From assembly GCA_963792025.1 (NCBI GenBank), contig CAWBUS010000004.1, positions 1 through 64,000 on the forward strand: a stretch of DNA of 64,000 bases. The letters run 5' to 3'. The stretch comes from Ginsengibacter sp963792025. Its GTDB lineage: Bacteria > Bacteroidota > Bacteroidia > Chitinophagales > Chitinophagaceae. Positions within the stretch are counted from its first letter, which is position 1, and every line of letters begins with the position of its first letter. A program made the translations under genes and the position numbers. A model generated the notes under the pieces. It worked only from the letters and a program-made list of their open reading frames with translations, searched no databases and had not been told where the DNA came from. Below, piece by piece: positions 28,579 through 38,866 of the stretch.

Positions 28579-29811
28579 TTACCTATGTTTCTTTCTCGGG
28601 GGCCTGTTTCTCGTATTGTTGGAACTTTGAGTATTTGGATTGTTGTTTGGCGAATTTCTTTGTTGCTGCTTATTGGGTTGATTCTGTCTTCTGTTATTGT
28701 TATTATCTCTGCGTTTGCGGCTATTTTTTTCCAGAGACTTTAAGCTTATATGCCCAACCACATCAACAAATGCAGGTTCCGCTTCTTTTAATTTACCACT
28801 CACAATTTCTACTGTTTCTAAAGCTTCCGGCTTTATTCCTTGCCTGTTTTGGTCCTTAATTTTTTTCACACTTTCAATTGAAAGAGGATAATGCCTGGTG
28901 CTATCCGGCATTGAATACCACATCAGGTTTCTAAAAATGTCTTTCTTAATTAAAAAAGCCCGGCCCTTAGCAACCTCAATTACTTCGGCGTCATCTGGAA
29001 AATGTTGCAGCGCATCAAGATAAGTATCTAACTCGTAATTAAGGCAACATTTAAGTCTCCCACATTGCCCACTCAATTTAGTTTGATTAATGCTGAGATT
29101 TTGATAACGTGCTGCATTTGTATTCACACTTTTAAAGTCAGTAAGCCAGGTGCTGCAACACAGTTCTCGTCCGCAACTACCAATGCCACCTACTTTGCCG
29201 GCCTCTTGTCGTGCACCTATCTGCTTCATTTCCACTTTCACTTTAAATTCAGATGCGTAAACCTTGATAAGCTCGCGAAAATCTACCCGGTCATCAGCAA
29301 TATAAAAAAAGGTCGCTTTCCTGCCGTCGGCCTGAATTTCAACTTCTGCCATCTTAAGATCCACTTTCAATTGTCTGGCAATTGCCCTGCTCCTTATTAA
29401 TACCTGGTGTTCGCGGGCTTTAGTCTCCTTCCATTTATGAATGTCACTATCTGTCGCAATCCGTAATATTTTTTTGAATTCTGAAGCATCTTCTTTTAAG
29501 CCATGTTTTTTTAACTGCAGACGAACCAATTCTCCCGTTAGGCTTACGGTACCAACATCAAAACCACTTATTCCTTCTACAGAAATTACATCGCCTTTAT
29601 CAAAAATCTGCAACGAGTTATTTCTAAAATAGTCTTTCCTGCTTCCCTGGTTGAACGAAACTTCAATAATTCGGCAACTACTTTCAGGGTCACTGAAAGG
29701 AAGATTCGCAAGCCAGTCATGAACGTTCATGCGATTGCACCCGCCGGTACTGCATCCTCCATTACTCTTACACCCGTTGGGGCTACCTGTACTACAACTA
29801 ATGCAACTCAT
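28579..29811 (-). CDS. PSP1-domain protein, RicT/YaaT-like
   Basis: 410 residues. A Cys-rich N-terminus (MSCISCSTGSPNGCKSNGGC and a further CNR, seven Cys in the first 26 residues) precedes the PSP1 domain (about 40-300), which contains GGIGSCGRELCCSTWL and CGRLKCCLNYELDTY, the conserved Cys blocks of RicT. The last 60 residues are an Asn/Arg/Gln-rich low-complexity tail. In Bacillus the homologue YaaT carries an iron-sulphur cluster and affects RNase Y maturation. It lies after holB here, as yaaT follows holB in Bacillus, supporting orthology. The gliding lipoprotein gene gldH, often next to it in gliding species, is not present. Confidence 0.88.
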   Translation of the reverse strand: MSCISCSTGSPNGCKSNGGCSTGGCNRMNVHDWLANLPFSDPESSCRIIEVSFNQGSRKDYFRNNSLQIFDKGDVISVEGISGFDVGTVSLTGELVRLQLKKHGLKEDASEFKKILRIATDSDIHKWKETKAREHQVLIRSRAIARQLKVDLKMAEVEIQADGRKATFFYIADDRVDFRELIKVYASEFKVKVEMKQIGARQEAGKVGGIGSCGRELCCSTWLTDFKSVNTNAARYQNLSINQTKLSGQCGRLKCCLNYELDTYLDALQHFPDDAEVIEVAKGRAFLIKKDIFRNLMWYSMPDSTRHYPLSIESVKKIKDQNRQGIKPEALETVEIVSGKLKEAEPAFVDVVGHISLKSLEKNSRKRRDNNNNRRQNQPNKQQQRNSPNNNPNTQSSNNTRNRPPRKKHR

Positions 29812-30052
29812 ATTGATCGCGTCATAAAAAAAGTGATTAATAAATAACGGAAAATGTACAGATGTGCAGACTAAGTTTACAGCCCGGGAAATATTAAATT
29901 CTTACCTATAATTTACTTCCCTCACGCAAAACACTTTAGCTAATGGTCAACTATGATAATGTGGTTTCAAAATTAATAACAACCGAAAATGCGTATAACT
30001 GAAAAGTTGATTCTATTCATAATCAAAAAACATCTGCAAAATTTCCATTTCC

Positions 30053-31273
30053 TCAATCCATCAAAATTAATGAATTATCCTTAATAATATGGTAGAGCCT
30101 TATTGAAAGGGCATGGAATAACATTTTGGCATGAGCATTTCTTTCTATATAAAAAATTGCATTATCCAATTCATTAATGATAGCTTCCTCTGCCTCAATG
30201 CTGCACATTTTATTGAGCCTTAATGCAAAGTCAATTTCATTTGGAGGAATTTGCAAATCATTATCATCAGTTCCGGGCGAGTAAAGAAACCGTAGTCTTA
30301 GCGCCTGTCCCAGCAAATGGATAAAATATCTTATAAACTGTTTTTGTTTTTCCCTGCCCATTTGGCTTATCTCATCAATCCATTTGAGTTGAGCAGATGT
30401 GTCATTTTTCAGAGTTACATTAAGCCACTCTCTTAAAAGGCTTTCCCAGTTATGTTCTGCATTTTGCAAAATTTGCAATGCCTCACGATAATTTCCTTCA
30501 CTAACCGCAGCAACTTGCGATGCACGTCCTGGAGCAGAGTTTGCGCGCTGTATTAAAGCTTCCTCAATTTCATTATTATCAATCAATGGAATTTTTATTA
30601 ATTGAGTCCTCGATAAAATGGTGGGTAAAATTGAACTTTCGTCCTGGGCCACAAAAATAAAAAGCGTATCTGGCGGAGGTTCTTCTATAAGTTTGAGAAG
30701 CTTATTGCCGGAATTACCTAAAAACTCGGGCATCCACATTATTAAAATTTTATAGGCGCTCTCAAATGACTTGAGGCTAAGTTTATGATTTATCTGGTTA
30801 CATTCTTCTGCCGTTATATTTCCCTGCTTGTTTTCTGCACCCAAAAACTGAAGCCAGTCATAAACATTTCCATAAGGATTTGCGGTAATAAATTCGCGCC
30901 AGTCAGGCATGTAGTCGTCACTCACCGGTGGTGTGCCTGATTTTTTTGGAATTACAGGAAATGAAAAATGTATATCAGGATGAATAAATTGTTGTGCTTT
31001 AATACATGAAGGACAGTGTCCGCATGAATCTAAAACATCAATATTTTTGGATGCTGCATCACTATCATCGTCGCCAAATAAAGCAGGTTGTGGAGTTCTT
31101 TCATTTTTTGCAGAGGTGCAAACTATGTATTGCGCAAAAGCGAGTGCCATCGCCAGATTCCCACTGCCTTCCTTTCCTAAAAATAATAATGCGTGACTTA
31201 GCCTGTTTTGTTGAACGAGGTCAATTAAATGTTTTTTGATAGCCCGTTGGCCAATTACATTTTCAAACTGCAT
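30053..31273 (-). CDS. holB: DNA polymerase III delta-prime subunit
   Basis: 406 residues, an AAA+ clamp-loader subunit. The P-loop region reads LFLGKEGSGNLAMAL, in which the catalytic lysine of GxxGxGKT is replaced by Asn. A non-functional Walker A is normal for delta-prime. The zinc-binding cysteines lie in CGHCPSC, and the sensor-1/SRC region appears as ILSRTQLIKIPL. It loads the sliding clamp together with DnaX and HolA. It precedes the PSP1 gene (gap 241 bp with no gene seen between them). The long insert before CGHC (FGDDDSDAASKN) is lineage-specific. Confidence 0.9.
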   Translation of the reverse strand: MQFENVIGQRAIKKHLIDLVQQNRLSHALLFLGKEGSGNLAMALAFAQYIVCTSAKNERTPQPALFGDDDSDAASKNIDVLDSCGHCPSCIKAQQFIHPDIHFSFPVIPKKSGTPPVSDDYMPDWREFITANPYGNVYDWLQFLGAENKQGNITAEECNQINHKLSLKSFESAYKILIMWMPEFLGNSGNKLLKLIEEPPPDTLFIFVAQDESSILPTILSRTQLIKIPLIDNNEIEEALIQRANSAPGRASQVAAVSEGNYREALQILQNAEHNWESLLREWLNVTLKNDTSAQLKWIDEISQMGREKQKQFIRYFIHLLGQALRLRFLYSPGTDDNDLQIPPNEIDFALRLNKMCSIEAEEAIINELDNAIFYIERNAHAKMLFHALSIRLYHIIKDNSLILMD

Positions 31274-31341
31274 TGCTAAGCAATTAATGAGTAGAAATAA
31301 ATCTTAAAAGGGAAAGGAGAAAAAGAAATGATATTCAAAAT

Positions 31342-31893
31342 TTATTTTAAATATTTCACGATGTCATCGCTCATTGGCGCAACATTACTATCAAATTTTG
31401 CTATTAAATTTCCATTTTCGTCTAATAAAAATTTATTAAAATTCCAGGTAATGGTGGCATCCATTACGCCATTTTCTGATTTATGTGTAAGCCATTCGTA
31501 TATAGGTGCAATATCGTCACCTTTCACAGAAATTTTTGCGGCCATCGGAAAAGTAACGCCGTAATTTTTGGTGCAAAATGCTTTTATTTCATCGTTAGTG
31601 CCTGGTTCCTGGCTATTGAAATTGTTTGCGGGAAAACCTACAACCACTAACTTATCTTTATATTTCTCATACAATTTTTCGAGATACTCATATTGCGGTG
31701 TAAAGCCACATTTAGAAGCCGTATTTACAATTAATATCTTCTTTCCTTTAAATTGTGCGAAGTCAATAGTGCCACCACTCAAGCCTTCAACTTTAAATTG
31801 ATAAATAGATGATTTTACTATGGGCGTATGTTTAGGTGGAAAAATGAAAGATGCGAGCATTAATGATGCGCTGGCGATTAATATTTTTTTCAT
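31342..31893 (-). CDS. Glutathione-peroxidase-family thiol peroxidase, exported
   Basis: 183 residues. A signal-like hydrophobic N-terminus (MKKILIASASLMLASFIF) precedes the peroxidase domain. The peroxidatic residue is a cysteine (NTASKCGFTPQY), not selenocysteine. The Gln and Trp of the catalytic tetrad are visible in VVGFPANNFNSQEPG and TITWNFNKFL. The second Cys expected in thioredoxin-dependent members may be in AFCTKNYG. It reduces hydroperoxides, probably in the periplasm. Monocistronic by spacing, between holB and the beta-helix lipoprotein gene. Confidence 0.92.
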   Translation of the reverse strand: MKKILIASASLMLASFIFPPKHTPIVKSSIYQFKVEGLSGGTIDFAQFKGKKILIVNTASKCGFTPQYEYLEKLYEKYKDKLVVVGFPANNFNSQEPGTNDEIKAFCTKNYGVTFPMAAKISVKGDDIAPIYEWLTHKSENGVMDATITWNFNKFLLDENGNLIAKFDSNVAPMSDDIVKYLK

Positions 31894-31988
31894 TTTATTT
31901 TTTTACAAAGATACAATTTAGTAAGATTCGAATCCTGATTTGCCTGGTGTTACGTCTTTTCTTGCCTGCTTGTTTTCTTGCCCAAAAA

Positions 31989-33383
31989 TTAATATTCATA
32001 ACAGCCAATGTCCGGCTTAGCATCTCTTAACTTATCATCAAGATCGCGGGGGAATGTTGTAACAACACCGATGTCAATGGCCGGAGAATTATTTCTTAAA
32101 TGAAAATCATAATAATTATGCGAAACATCAATGCTATCAAACTGCGGATCCATATCCTTTACTGATTGAGAATCAAAAATACCGTTAGTGATATCGTTTT
32201 TAGCTTTGTACAGCACGTGATCAAAATTCACGGGAAAAGGATTATTGTTTTGAATATTGATAACAATTTCGTCATCTACATTTCCATTGTCTCCCCAAAA
32301 AATACAGTTTTGAAAAAATGCCCTAAGAAGATGAGTTAATATAACACCATTTTGCATCGCCGCATTTGATGCTTGTAAAACGGGGGTTTGATGTGAGATA
32401 TAAAAATTGTTGTAGGAGGCAACGGTACAATTAATAAAGCGGTAATCGCCGCCAAGTTCGAGCAGTATGTTACTGCCGCAGTTGCTTATTAGGCAATTAT
32501 CAGCATAGATATTTGTATTTATACCCAGCACACCTACGTCATAAATGTTATCAATAACACACTGAGATAATGTTACTTTGGGATTAGCATCTGTAGAAAG
32601 ATCCTGAGCTATTATTCCCTGGTATGCATTTTTAATAAAAGCGTGTTTTAGATAATTATCCTTGCTGCTGCTGCCAAAAAAAATACCTGGCCATCCAGCC
32701 GGTAAATCTTTATAATCAGGATCGAGCCTGTCGCCTGTAAATACTACGCTGTCTTGTTTAGTGCCATTCACTAGTAAAGTACCGTCAACCAAAAAAGGCG
32801 CATTTTCATGCAGGTATATCCTGGTGCCTTGTTGAATAGTGAGTGTGGCATTGGAGTCAATTAAAATGCCGCCAAGAATAACATAGGGCCGTGTTTTAGT
32901 CCAGCTTATATTTTCCTTTATCGTTACGCCGTTTAAAAAAATTGCGTTTTGCCCATAGGCTTGCAACTGAACGAACCTTTGGTTGCCGTTATAACTTATC
33001 AAAATGCTATCCTGTATCAGAAAAGGAAGATTGGCAGCAGTTGGATTTACATTCACTTGTACAAAAACGTAAATACTATCGTTCGCATTTATTTCGATGT
33101 TATCAACCTCGGCAGCCGAGGTTCCATCAACGTTTATCTTAAATGCTGAAGCGGCTCCGCCGGATAATTTTACCTGCGATAAACGAAGTTTCTGATTGTT
33201 ATTATTAAAAATTTTAAAACTCTGTGTAACTGACCCGGCAGAAGTAAAAACCGTATCGTACTTTAATGTGTCAACACTCGTTGAAATGTTAGCCTGCGGG
33301 CTTGTAATAAAAGAATCTTTTCTGCAGGAAAAAGCTAAAGCAGCAACTAAGCAAAAAAAGGATACATATTTTACAAAAGTCAT
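31989..33383 (-). CDS. Right-handed beta-helix lipoprotein
   Basis: 464 residues. A lipoprotein signal with lipobox ALAFSC (Cys near residue 20) is followed by RKDSFITSP. Residues about 35-140 look like an Ig-like/DUF-type beta domain (TVFTSAGSVTQSFKIFNNNNQ). Residues about 150-440 carry repeated short strands (LTIQQGTRIYL, FINCTVASYNNFYI), as in parallel beta-helix proteins. The C-terminus PAIDIGVVTTFPRDLDDK...PDIGCYEY is the choice-of-anchor Q ending. Surface role, ligand unknown. 30 bp upstream of comF on the same strand. Confidence 0.75.
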   Translation of the reverse strand: MTFVKYVSFFCLVAALAFSCRKDSFITSPQANISTSVDTLKYDTVFTSAGSVTQSFKIFNNNNQKLRLSQVKLSGGAASAFKINVDGTSAAEVDNIEINANDSIYVFVQVNVNPTAANLPFLIQDSILISYNGNQRFVQLQAYGQNAIFLNGVTIKENISWTKTRPYVILGGILIDSNATLTIQQGTRIYLHENAPFLVDGTLLVNGTKQDSVVFTGDRLDPDYKDLPAGWPGIFFGSSSKDNYLKHAFIKNAYQGIIAQDLSTDANPKVTLSQCVIDNIYDVGVLGINTNIYADNCLISNCGSNILLELGGDYRFINCTVASYNNFYISHQTPVLQASNAAMQNGVILTHLLRAFFQNCIFWGDNGNVDDEIVINIQNNNPFPVNFDHVLYKAKNDITNGIFDSQSVKDMDPQFDSIDVSHNYYDFHLRNNSPAIDIGVVTTFPRDLDDKLRDAKPDIGCYEY

Positions 33384-33413
33384 CTATCAAAAATATGTTT
33401 AATTATTAACGGT

Positions 33414-34115
33414 TTATTTTTTTGATATTGCCAATGAGGCAACACTTAACTGAGTACCTTCTATTTTTAAAATTTCCCGGCCGCAGGCCTCGACGGTTGC
33501 TCCTGTTGTTATAACATCATCAACCAATAAAATATGTTTGCCCTTTAAAATTTGTGGCTCAATAACCGAAAAACTTTTTTCAACGTTTTCCCATCTTTGA
33601 ATTCTTCCCTTCTTGGTTTGCGTTTCGGTGTGAACTATTCTTTTTACATTTTGAGTCAAGATAGGAAGGTCCATTATTTCATTGATGCCCGAGCAAAGTA
33701 TTGAAGATTGATTAAACCCTCTTTTAAATTCTTTTGCAGTAAAAAGCGGTAAAGGAATTAAATAATCAATGTTTGAAAAGCGATTACTGTTCAGCATGCT
33801 TTGGCCCATTATTTTACCCAGGTACAAACCCAGTTTTTTGTTACCCCTGTATTTAAATTCGTGAATACAATTTTGGATAACAGAATCTTTTGAAAAATAA
33901 AATTCGCTCATGGCGGAAGTTATTGGGATGCGTCCCCAAAAATTTTTCTCAACCGGATTGCCTGCATGCAAAGCGAAGCCCGTGTGCGGTAAATCGTTAA
34001 TACAATCAAGACATAAAAAATTGCCTGATTCTATAATATCACTTCCACAGCCAATACAATTATGTGGATAAAAAAAATGAACGAACGGGGATAATATTGT
34101 TGTAGTAAGCTTCAT
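33414..34115 (-). CDS. ComF-family phosphoribosyltransferase-like protein
   Basis: 233 residues. An N-terminal zinc-type cysteine cluster (HNCIGCGSD and FLCLDCIND) is followed by a PRTase domain with the PRPP-binding loop ILLVDDVITTGATV. The family is needed for DNA uptake in competent bacteria (ComFC) and is common in non-competent ones too. It lies 10 bp downstream of radA and likely shares its transcript. Competence and recombination functions (RadA helps branch migration) thus sit together. Complete in length. Confidence 0.9.
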   Translation of the reverse strand: MKLTTTILSPFVHFFYPHNCIGCGSDIIESGNFLCLDCINDLPHTGFALHAGNPVEKNFWGRIPITSAMSEFYFSKDSVIQNCIHEFKYRGNKKLGLYLGKIMGQSMLNSNRFSNIDYLIPLPLFTAKEFKRGFNQSSILCSGINEIMDLPILTQNVKRIVHTETQTKKGRIQRWENVEKSFSVIEPQILKGKHILLVDDVITTGATVEACGREILKIEGTQLSVASLAISKK

Positions 34116-34125
34116 TCTTAAAATA

Positions 34126-35499
34126 CTAAAACAGATATTGATATAATTCTTCTACTTTGCCTAATGCCACTACTTCGATTTTGAATTTATTCTTGCCCAG
34201 GCCCTTGGTATTGTATTTACTTACTATTATTTTTTCAAAGCCAAGCTTTTCCGCCTCTGCAATTCTTTGTTCAATCCTGTTAACGGCTCTTATTTCCCCG
34301 CTAAGCCCAACTTCTCCTGCAAAACAAATATGTAGCGGAAGTGCAACATCTTCGTAAGAAGAAAGTAATGCGCTAAGCACGGCAAGATCAATGGAAGGGT
34401 CCTCAACTTTCAAGCCACCGGCAATATTTATAAAAACATCTTTTACTCCAAAATGAAAGCCACCTCTTTTCTCGAGAACAGCTAATAACAATTGCAATCT
34501 TCTTAAATCAAAACCTGTGTTAGTTCTTTGGGGTGTGCCATATACGCTTTGCGTTACTAAGGCCTGCACTTCTATCAATAGCGGCCTTATACCTTCCATC
34601 GTTGCTGCTATAGCAACACCGCTTAATTGTTCTTCTCTCTGTGTAATTAATATCTCTGATGGGTTATTTACCTGCCTCATTCCGTCACCGGACATTTCAT
34701 AAATACCCAGTTCTGATGATGAACCAAAACGGTTTTTGAGTGTACGCAAAATTCGGTACGCATAATTGCGGTCGCCTTCAAACTGCAATACCGTATCAAC
34801 CATATGCTCGAGAATTTTCGGCCCTGCAATGCTTCCATCCTTAGTTATGTGACCTATTAAAAAAACCGGTGTATTGGTTTCTTTTGCAAACCGCTGAAAC
34901 TCTGCTGCGCTTTCTCTTATCTGCGAGACGCTGCCCGGTGCAGATTCGACATAAGGAGATTGGAGCGTTTGAATCGAATCTATAATTACCAGTTTTGGTT
35001 TTAGCTTTTTAATTTCCTGAAATATAGTTTGCGTGTTTGTTTCAGTGAGGAGGAAGAAACTTTCATTCTCAATTTTCAATCTGTCGGCACGCATTTTAAT
35101 TTGTTGTTCACTCTCTTCACCACTTATATATAATGTAACAACATTTTGCAATTGCAATGCAACCTGTAAAAATAATGTTGATTTACCTATACCCGGTTCG
35201 CCTGCGACCAACACAATACTTCCGGCAACTATTCCTCCCCCAAGCACGCGGTTTAATTCTGTGTCAGCAGTTAGAATTCTTTTTTCTTCACCACTTAAAA
35301 CATCCTGGAGAGATATTGTTTTAACACCATTACTTAGCCCGGAAAATACTTTCCATTCAGTTTGTTTTTTATCAGTACCTCTTACAATAACTTCTTCAAC
35401 AAAAGTGTTCCATTGCTCACATGAAGGACATTTACCTAACCACTTCGCACTTTCCTGCCCGCAATTGCTACAGAAAAAAGCTGTCTTTGTTTTACTCAT
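34126..35499 (-). CDS. radA: DNA repair protein RadA (Sms)
   Basis: 457 residues. N-terminal zinc finger CSNCGQESAKWLGKCPSC, then a RecA-like ATPase with Walker A AGEPGIGKSTL, the RadA-specific KNRFG motif (LKNRFGSSSELG), and a C-terminal Lon-protease-like domain (GLKVEDPSIDLAVLSALLSS, inactive as a protease). It is a DnaB-like helicase that drives branch migration during recombination and repair. Start ATG at 35499. Its 5' end lies only 11 bp from a small plus-strand ORF. Confidence 0.97.
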   Translation of the reverse strand: MSKTKTAFFCSNCGQESAKWLGKCPSCEQWNTFVEEVIVRGTDKKQTEWKVFSGLSNGVKTISLQDVLSGEEKRILTADTELNRVLGGGIVAGSIVLVAGEPGIGKSTLFLQVALQLQNVVTLYISGEESEQQIKMRADRLKIENESFFLLTETNTQTIFQEIKKLKPKLVIIDSIQTLQSPYVESAPGSVSQIRESAAEFQRFAKETNTPVFLIGHITKDGSIAGPKILEHMVDTVLQFEGDRNYAYRILRTLKNRFGSSSELGIYEMSGDGMRQVNNPSEILITQREEQLSGVAIAATMEGIRPLLIEVQALVTQSVYGTPQRTNTGFDLRRLQLLLAVLEKRGGFHFGVKDVFINIAGGLKVEDPSIDLAVLSALLSSYEDVALPLHICFAGEVGLSGEIRAVNRIEQRIAEAEKLGFEKIIVSKYNTKGLGKNKFKIEVVALGKVEELYQYLF

Positions 35500-35510
35500 T
35501 CAATAATTTA

Positions 35511-35609
35511 ATGAGCAATGAAATTAAGCAAACATTATCACAGGAAATAAAAATGAAGATGCGTGACAGGCTAATGATGAATGACTATTTAATGTATAAC
35601 TTTCCTTAA
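35511..35609 (+). CDS. Possible 32-residue Met-rich small protein (uncertain)
   Basis: ATG 35511 to TAA 35609 encodes a short helical peptide (starts MSNEIKQTLSQEIKMKMRDR) with six methionines in 32 residues, followed ten bases later by a stem-loop. It starts 11 bp from the divergent radA start, so separate promoters would have to overlap both coding regions. No promoter or strong ribosome-binding site was seen. It could be a real small gene or chance. Kept at low confidence. Confidence 0.25.
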   Translation: MSNEIKQTLSQEIKMKMRDRLMMNDYLMYNFP

Positions 35610-35618
35610 AGAAAAGTA

Positions 35619-35646
35619 AAAGAGCCGGTACTACTACCAGCTCTTT
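35619..35646 (+). terminator. Stem-loop, possible weak terminator
   Basis: AAAGAGC (35619-35625) pairs with GCTCTTT (35640-35646); an inner GGT/ACC extends the stem around the loop ACTACT. No T tract follows beyond the stem's own TTT, so termination is only possible. The remaining 250 bp to 35905 show no further gene or clear element other than AT-rich sequence. Confidence 0.35.
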
Positions 35647-35904
35647 GTACTTACTAACCCATTAAATTCTATTGCTAAATTACAAATTGCAGCCACATAA
35701 ACAAATTAATTTTAGGTGATGTTAATAAATTTCGATGTAGCATCCTATTTCGTATAAAACAGACGAATCGTTATTTTTATCTATTGACTATCAATAGTTA
35801 TAATTAGATATGGATTTTTTTCGCCTCAGTGCAAATAAAAAATTTCTCGTTTAAAATTTGGTTTATAATATAAACTACTTTATTATTGTGATAAATTTAC
35901 GAAA

Positions 35905-38146
35905 ATGTTTAGGTATTTATTTTTATCATTGTTTTTAATAAGTGTAAAGGCAAATGCACAGGTAAAAATTTCAGGAAAAATTACAGACAATCATAATAAA
36001 ACTTTAGCAGGAATTAGCATTAGTATTCAAAACTCATACGATGGAGCTACTTCCGATTCATCGGGAAATTATTCATTTACAACTTCTGAAAAAGGTGCAC
36101 AACTTCTGCAGGCAAGTGCAACCGGATATAAACCGTTTGAACAAAATATCAATATTAATGGAACGTCATTAAATATTAATATATCCCTTAGAGAAGAGAT
36201 AACCGAATTAAAAGCTGTCGTAATAACTGCCGGTACTTTTGAAGCAAGTGATCAAAAAAGAGCAAGCGCTTTAAGTCCGATTGACATTGTTACAACCGCA
36301 AGCGCCAATGGTGATATTACGAATGCAATAAAAACTTTACCCGGAACACAACAGGTTGGCGAAAGTGAAGGTTTATTTGTGAGGGGAGGTACGGCGAATG
36401 AAACAAAAATATTTATTGACGGAACTCTGGTTAATAAATTTTTCTATAGCAGTGAACCTGATCTCGCAACGCGGGGAAGATTCAACCCGTTTTTATTTAA
36501 AGGAACTATTTTCAGTTCAGGTGGCTATTCTGCATTGTATGGACAGGCACTTTCTTCAGTACTTTTATTGGAGTCAATAGATCTTCCTGAAAAAACTTCA
36601 GCAGACTTTGGAATTTCTTATCTCGCTGCAAATGCCGGCATTCAAAAACTCTCAAAAAATAAGAAGTCGTCGTGGGGTGTTACTTATGCGTACACTAACC
36701 TGGCTCTCGTTTATAATCTCATCAAACAAAAATTGGATTATTTTCAGGGTTCCTGTATTGCACGAAGGTGATGCTAATTTTAGAATTAAAACCTCTGCAA
36801 CAGGCATGCTGAAATACTTTGGTTCATTCAGCACGACTAATGTTGGTTTCAGAAACCAGGACGTAGATTCACTGGTTATGAAAGATGCTTTTGGGCTTAA
36901 GAATTTATATACGTATCACAATTTATCCTGGAAAGAAAAAATTGGTAATGGCTGGAAATTAAATACCGGCGTTTCGTACAGCTTTAATCATGATAAAATA
37001 AGTGATGAATTTCAGAATGCAGTCAATCAAAAGCAAAGCATCCTGAATGATTCTTTATATGCTTATAAAAATTTTAATCTTGAAAATAAAGGACAATATG
37101 CCAATGCAAAAATTGTGTTTGAAAAAAGACTATTTAATCTTAGCGCCGTAAGATTTGGCTCCGAATATAATTACAGTAATGAGCAAACAATTTATACCAG
37201 TTACGATGGAACCAAATATCCTCAAACTGTAAAAGAAAATATATTTTCAGGTTTTGCGGAGACAGATATTTATATAACCAATGATATTGCTGCTAAATTT
37301 GGAGTGAGAACCGAACATTCGCAATTGCTGAACAAATGGAATGTTGCACCAAGAATTTCGTTGGCGTATAAGTTTCAGGATAATAGCCAGTTCTCTTTAG
37401 CCTATGGAATTTTTTATGAAAATCCTGAGAGAAAATATCTGCCTTCAATAAATCAATTGCATTTTTCGCAAGCCACTCATTATATCGCTCAATACCAGAA
37501 AATTTCAAATGATCGTACTTTCCGCACAGAAATATTTTATAAGAAATATAAAGACTTGTTTAAAACCGGACTTAGCAGTAACGGTACATTCGCAGCCATT
37601 AATAACGATGGCTTTGGCGATGCAAAAGGAATTGAATTTTTCTGGAGAGATAAAAAAACTATTAAGAATGTAGATTATTGGATTTCTTATTCATACTTAG
37701 ATACGAAGCGTGATTTTCTCAATTATCCATTTGCAATAGAACCTTCATTTGCTACTAAACATACAGCATCGTTGGTGGTTAAAAAATTTGTGATGAAATT
37801 AAAGACTCAATTTAATGCTTCTTATAGTTATGCGACCGGCAGGCCTTATTACAATATCAATTATGATTACACTTCCAGCAAATATAAAATCTACGACCAG
37901 GGGCATACGAAGGATTACAATGATTTAAGCCTTAGTGTAAATTATTTACCCAGTGTCGGAAAATTAAAAGCCAAAAGCTTTACGGTTTTTGTTTTATCAT
38001 TGACTAATGTCTTAGGCGCTAATAAAATTTACACTTATAATTATTCCGCCAATAATCAGAACAAAGTGGCAGTAACACCACCTTCAAAAAGATTTTTATA
38101 TTTCGGGATGTTTTATAAGCCTGGGAATAGACAGGTCACAGGATGA
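35905..38146 (+). pseudogene. TonB-dependent receptor, one frameshift
   Basis: First frame 35905-36771: signal peptide (MFRYLFLSLFLISVKANA), a carboxypeptidase-regulatory-like domain (KISGKITDNHNKTLAGISIS), then a plug with GLFVRGGTANETKIFIDG. The second frame, usable from about 36745, carries the barrel to 38146 and a late strand FSLAYGIFYENPERKYLP. At TTTT 36741-36744 one extra T breaks the protein after YFQ; removing it gives KLDYFRVPVLHEGDANF. The restored protein is about 745 residues, a normal small TonB receptor. First of a plus-strand run with the following membrane genes. Ligand unknown. Confidence 0.8.
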
Positions 38147-38220
38147 AATAAATAATCATTTATAACAAATCACGTTATACATCAACAATTCAATTAAACA
38201 ACAATTAAAACAAACAACAT

Positions 38221-38859
38221 GAAAAAATTTTTTTTATTTACAGCAATGATCAGCTTGCAAATTAACTTTTGCACAAAGCGATAAATATATAAATGCAATG
38301 AAAGCCAATATAACGCCAATTAGATTCCATTATGCCAAAAGGAAATGCAGTTGAACTGGCCAACAATTTTGAAAGAATCGGCAATGCTGAAAAAACACAA
38401 TGGCTTCCTTTTTATTATGCTGGATATTGCACCGTTATGAATGCATACAATGAAAAAGATGTTGCCAAGAAAGATGCTATTGCAGATAAAGCGCAACAAT
38501 TAATCAACAAGGCTGATTCCATCTTGGGCAAGGAAAATTCAGAAACCGATGTTATTAAAAGCATGATTGCAACAGCGCATATGACAGTAGATCCGCAAAG
38601 CCGATACATGACCTATGGTCCGCAAATAACTGAATATCTTGAAAAATCCAAAAGCCTTGATAGTACCAATCCACGCCCTGTATTGGTTCAGGCAGAAAAC
38701 AATTTTTATACACCAGAACAATATGGTGGCGGCAAGGATGCAGCCAAGCCTCATTTTGATAAGGCAAAATCACTTGACGACAGTTTTAAACCTGAAACAG
38801 AGATTTCTCCGAACTGGGGTAAAAATGCTATTGATTATTTTCTTTCTCAATACAAATAA
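38221..38859 (+). pseudogene. Secreted helical-repeat (TPR-like) protein, two frameshifts
   Basis: ATG 38221 opens a signal peptide (MKKFFLFTAMISLQ). An extra T at 38267-38270 breaks the expected FAQSDKYINAMKANI, and an extra C at 38315-38316 separates that from the main 175-residue frame (QLDSIMPKGNAVELANNFERI onward, to 38859). The body resembles a conserved Bacteroidota secreted protein with EKTQWLPFYYAGYC, TYGPQITEYLEKSKSLD and NPRPVLVQAENNFYTPEQ, read as degenerate TPR helices. About 75 bp after the receptor gene and seven bases before the next gene. Function unknown. Confidence 0.7.
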
Positions 38860-38866
38860 TTAAATC

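Noticed and set aside
31920..31950. tRNA-like GATTCGAATCCTG sequence
   Set aside because: Resembles a T-loop, but no acceptor stem, anticodon arm or CCA end pairs with it.
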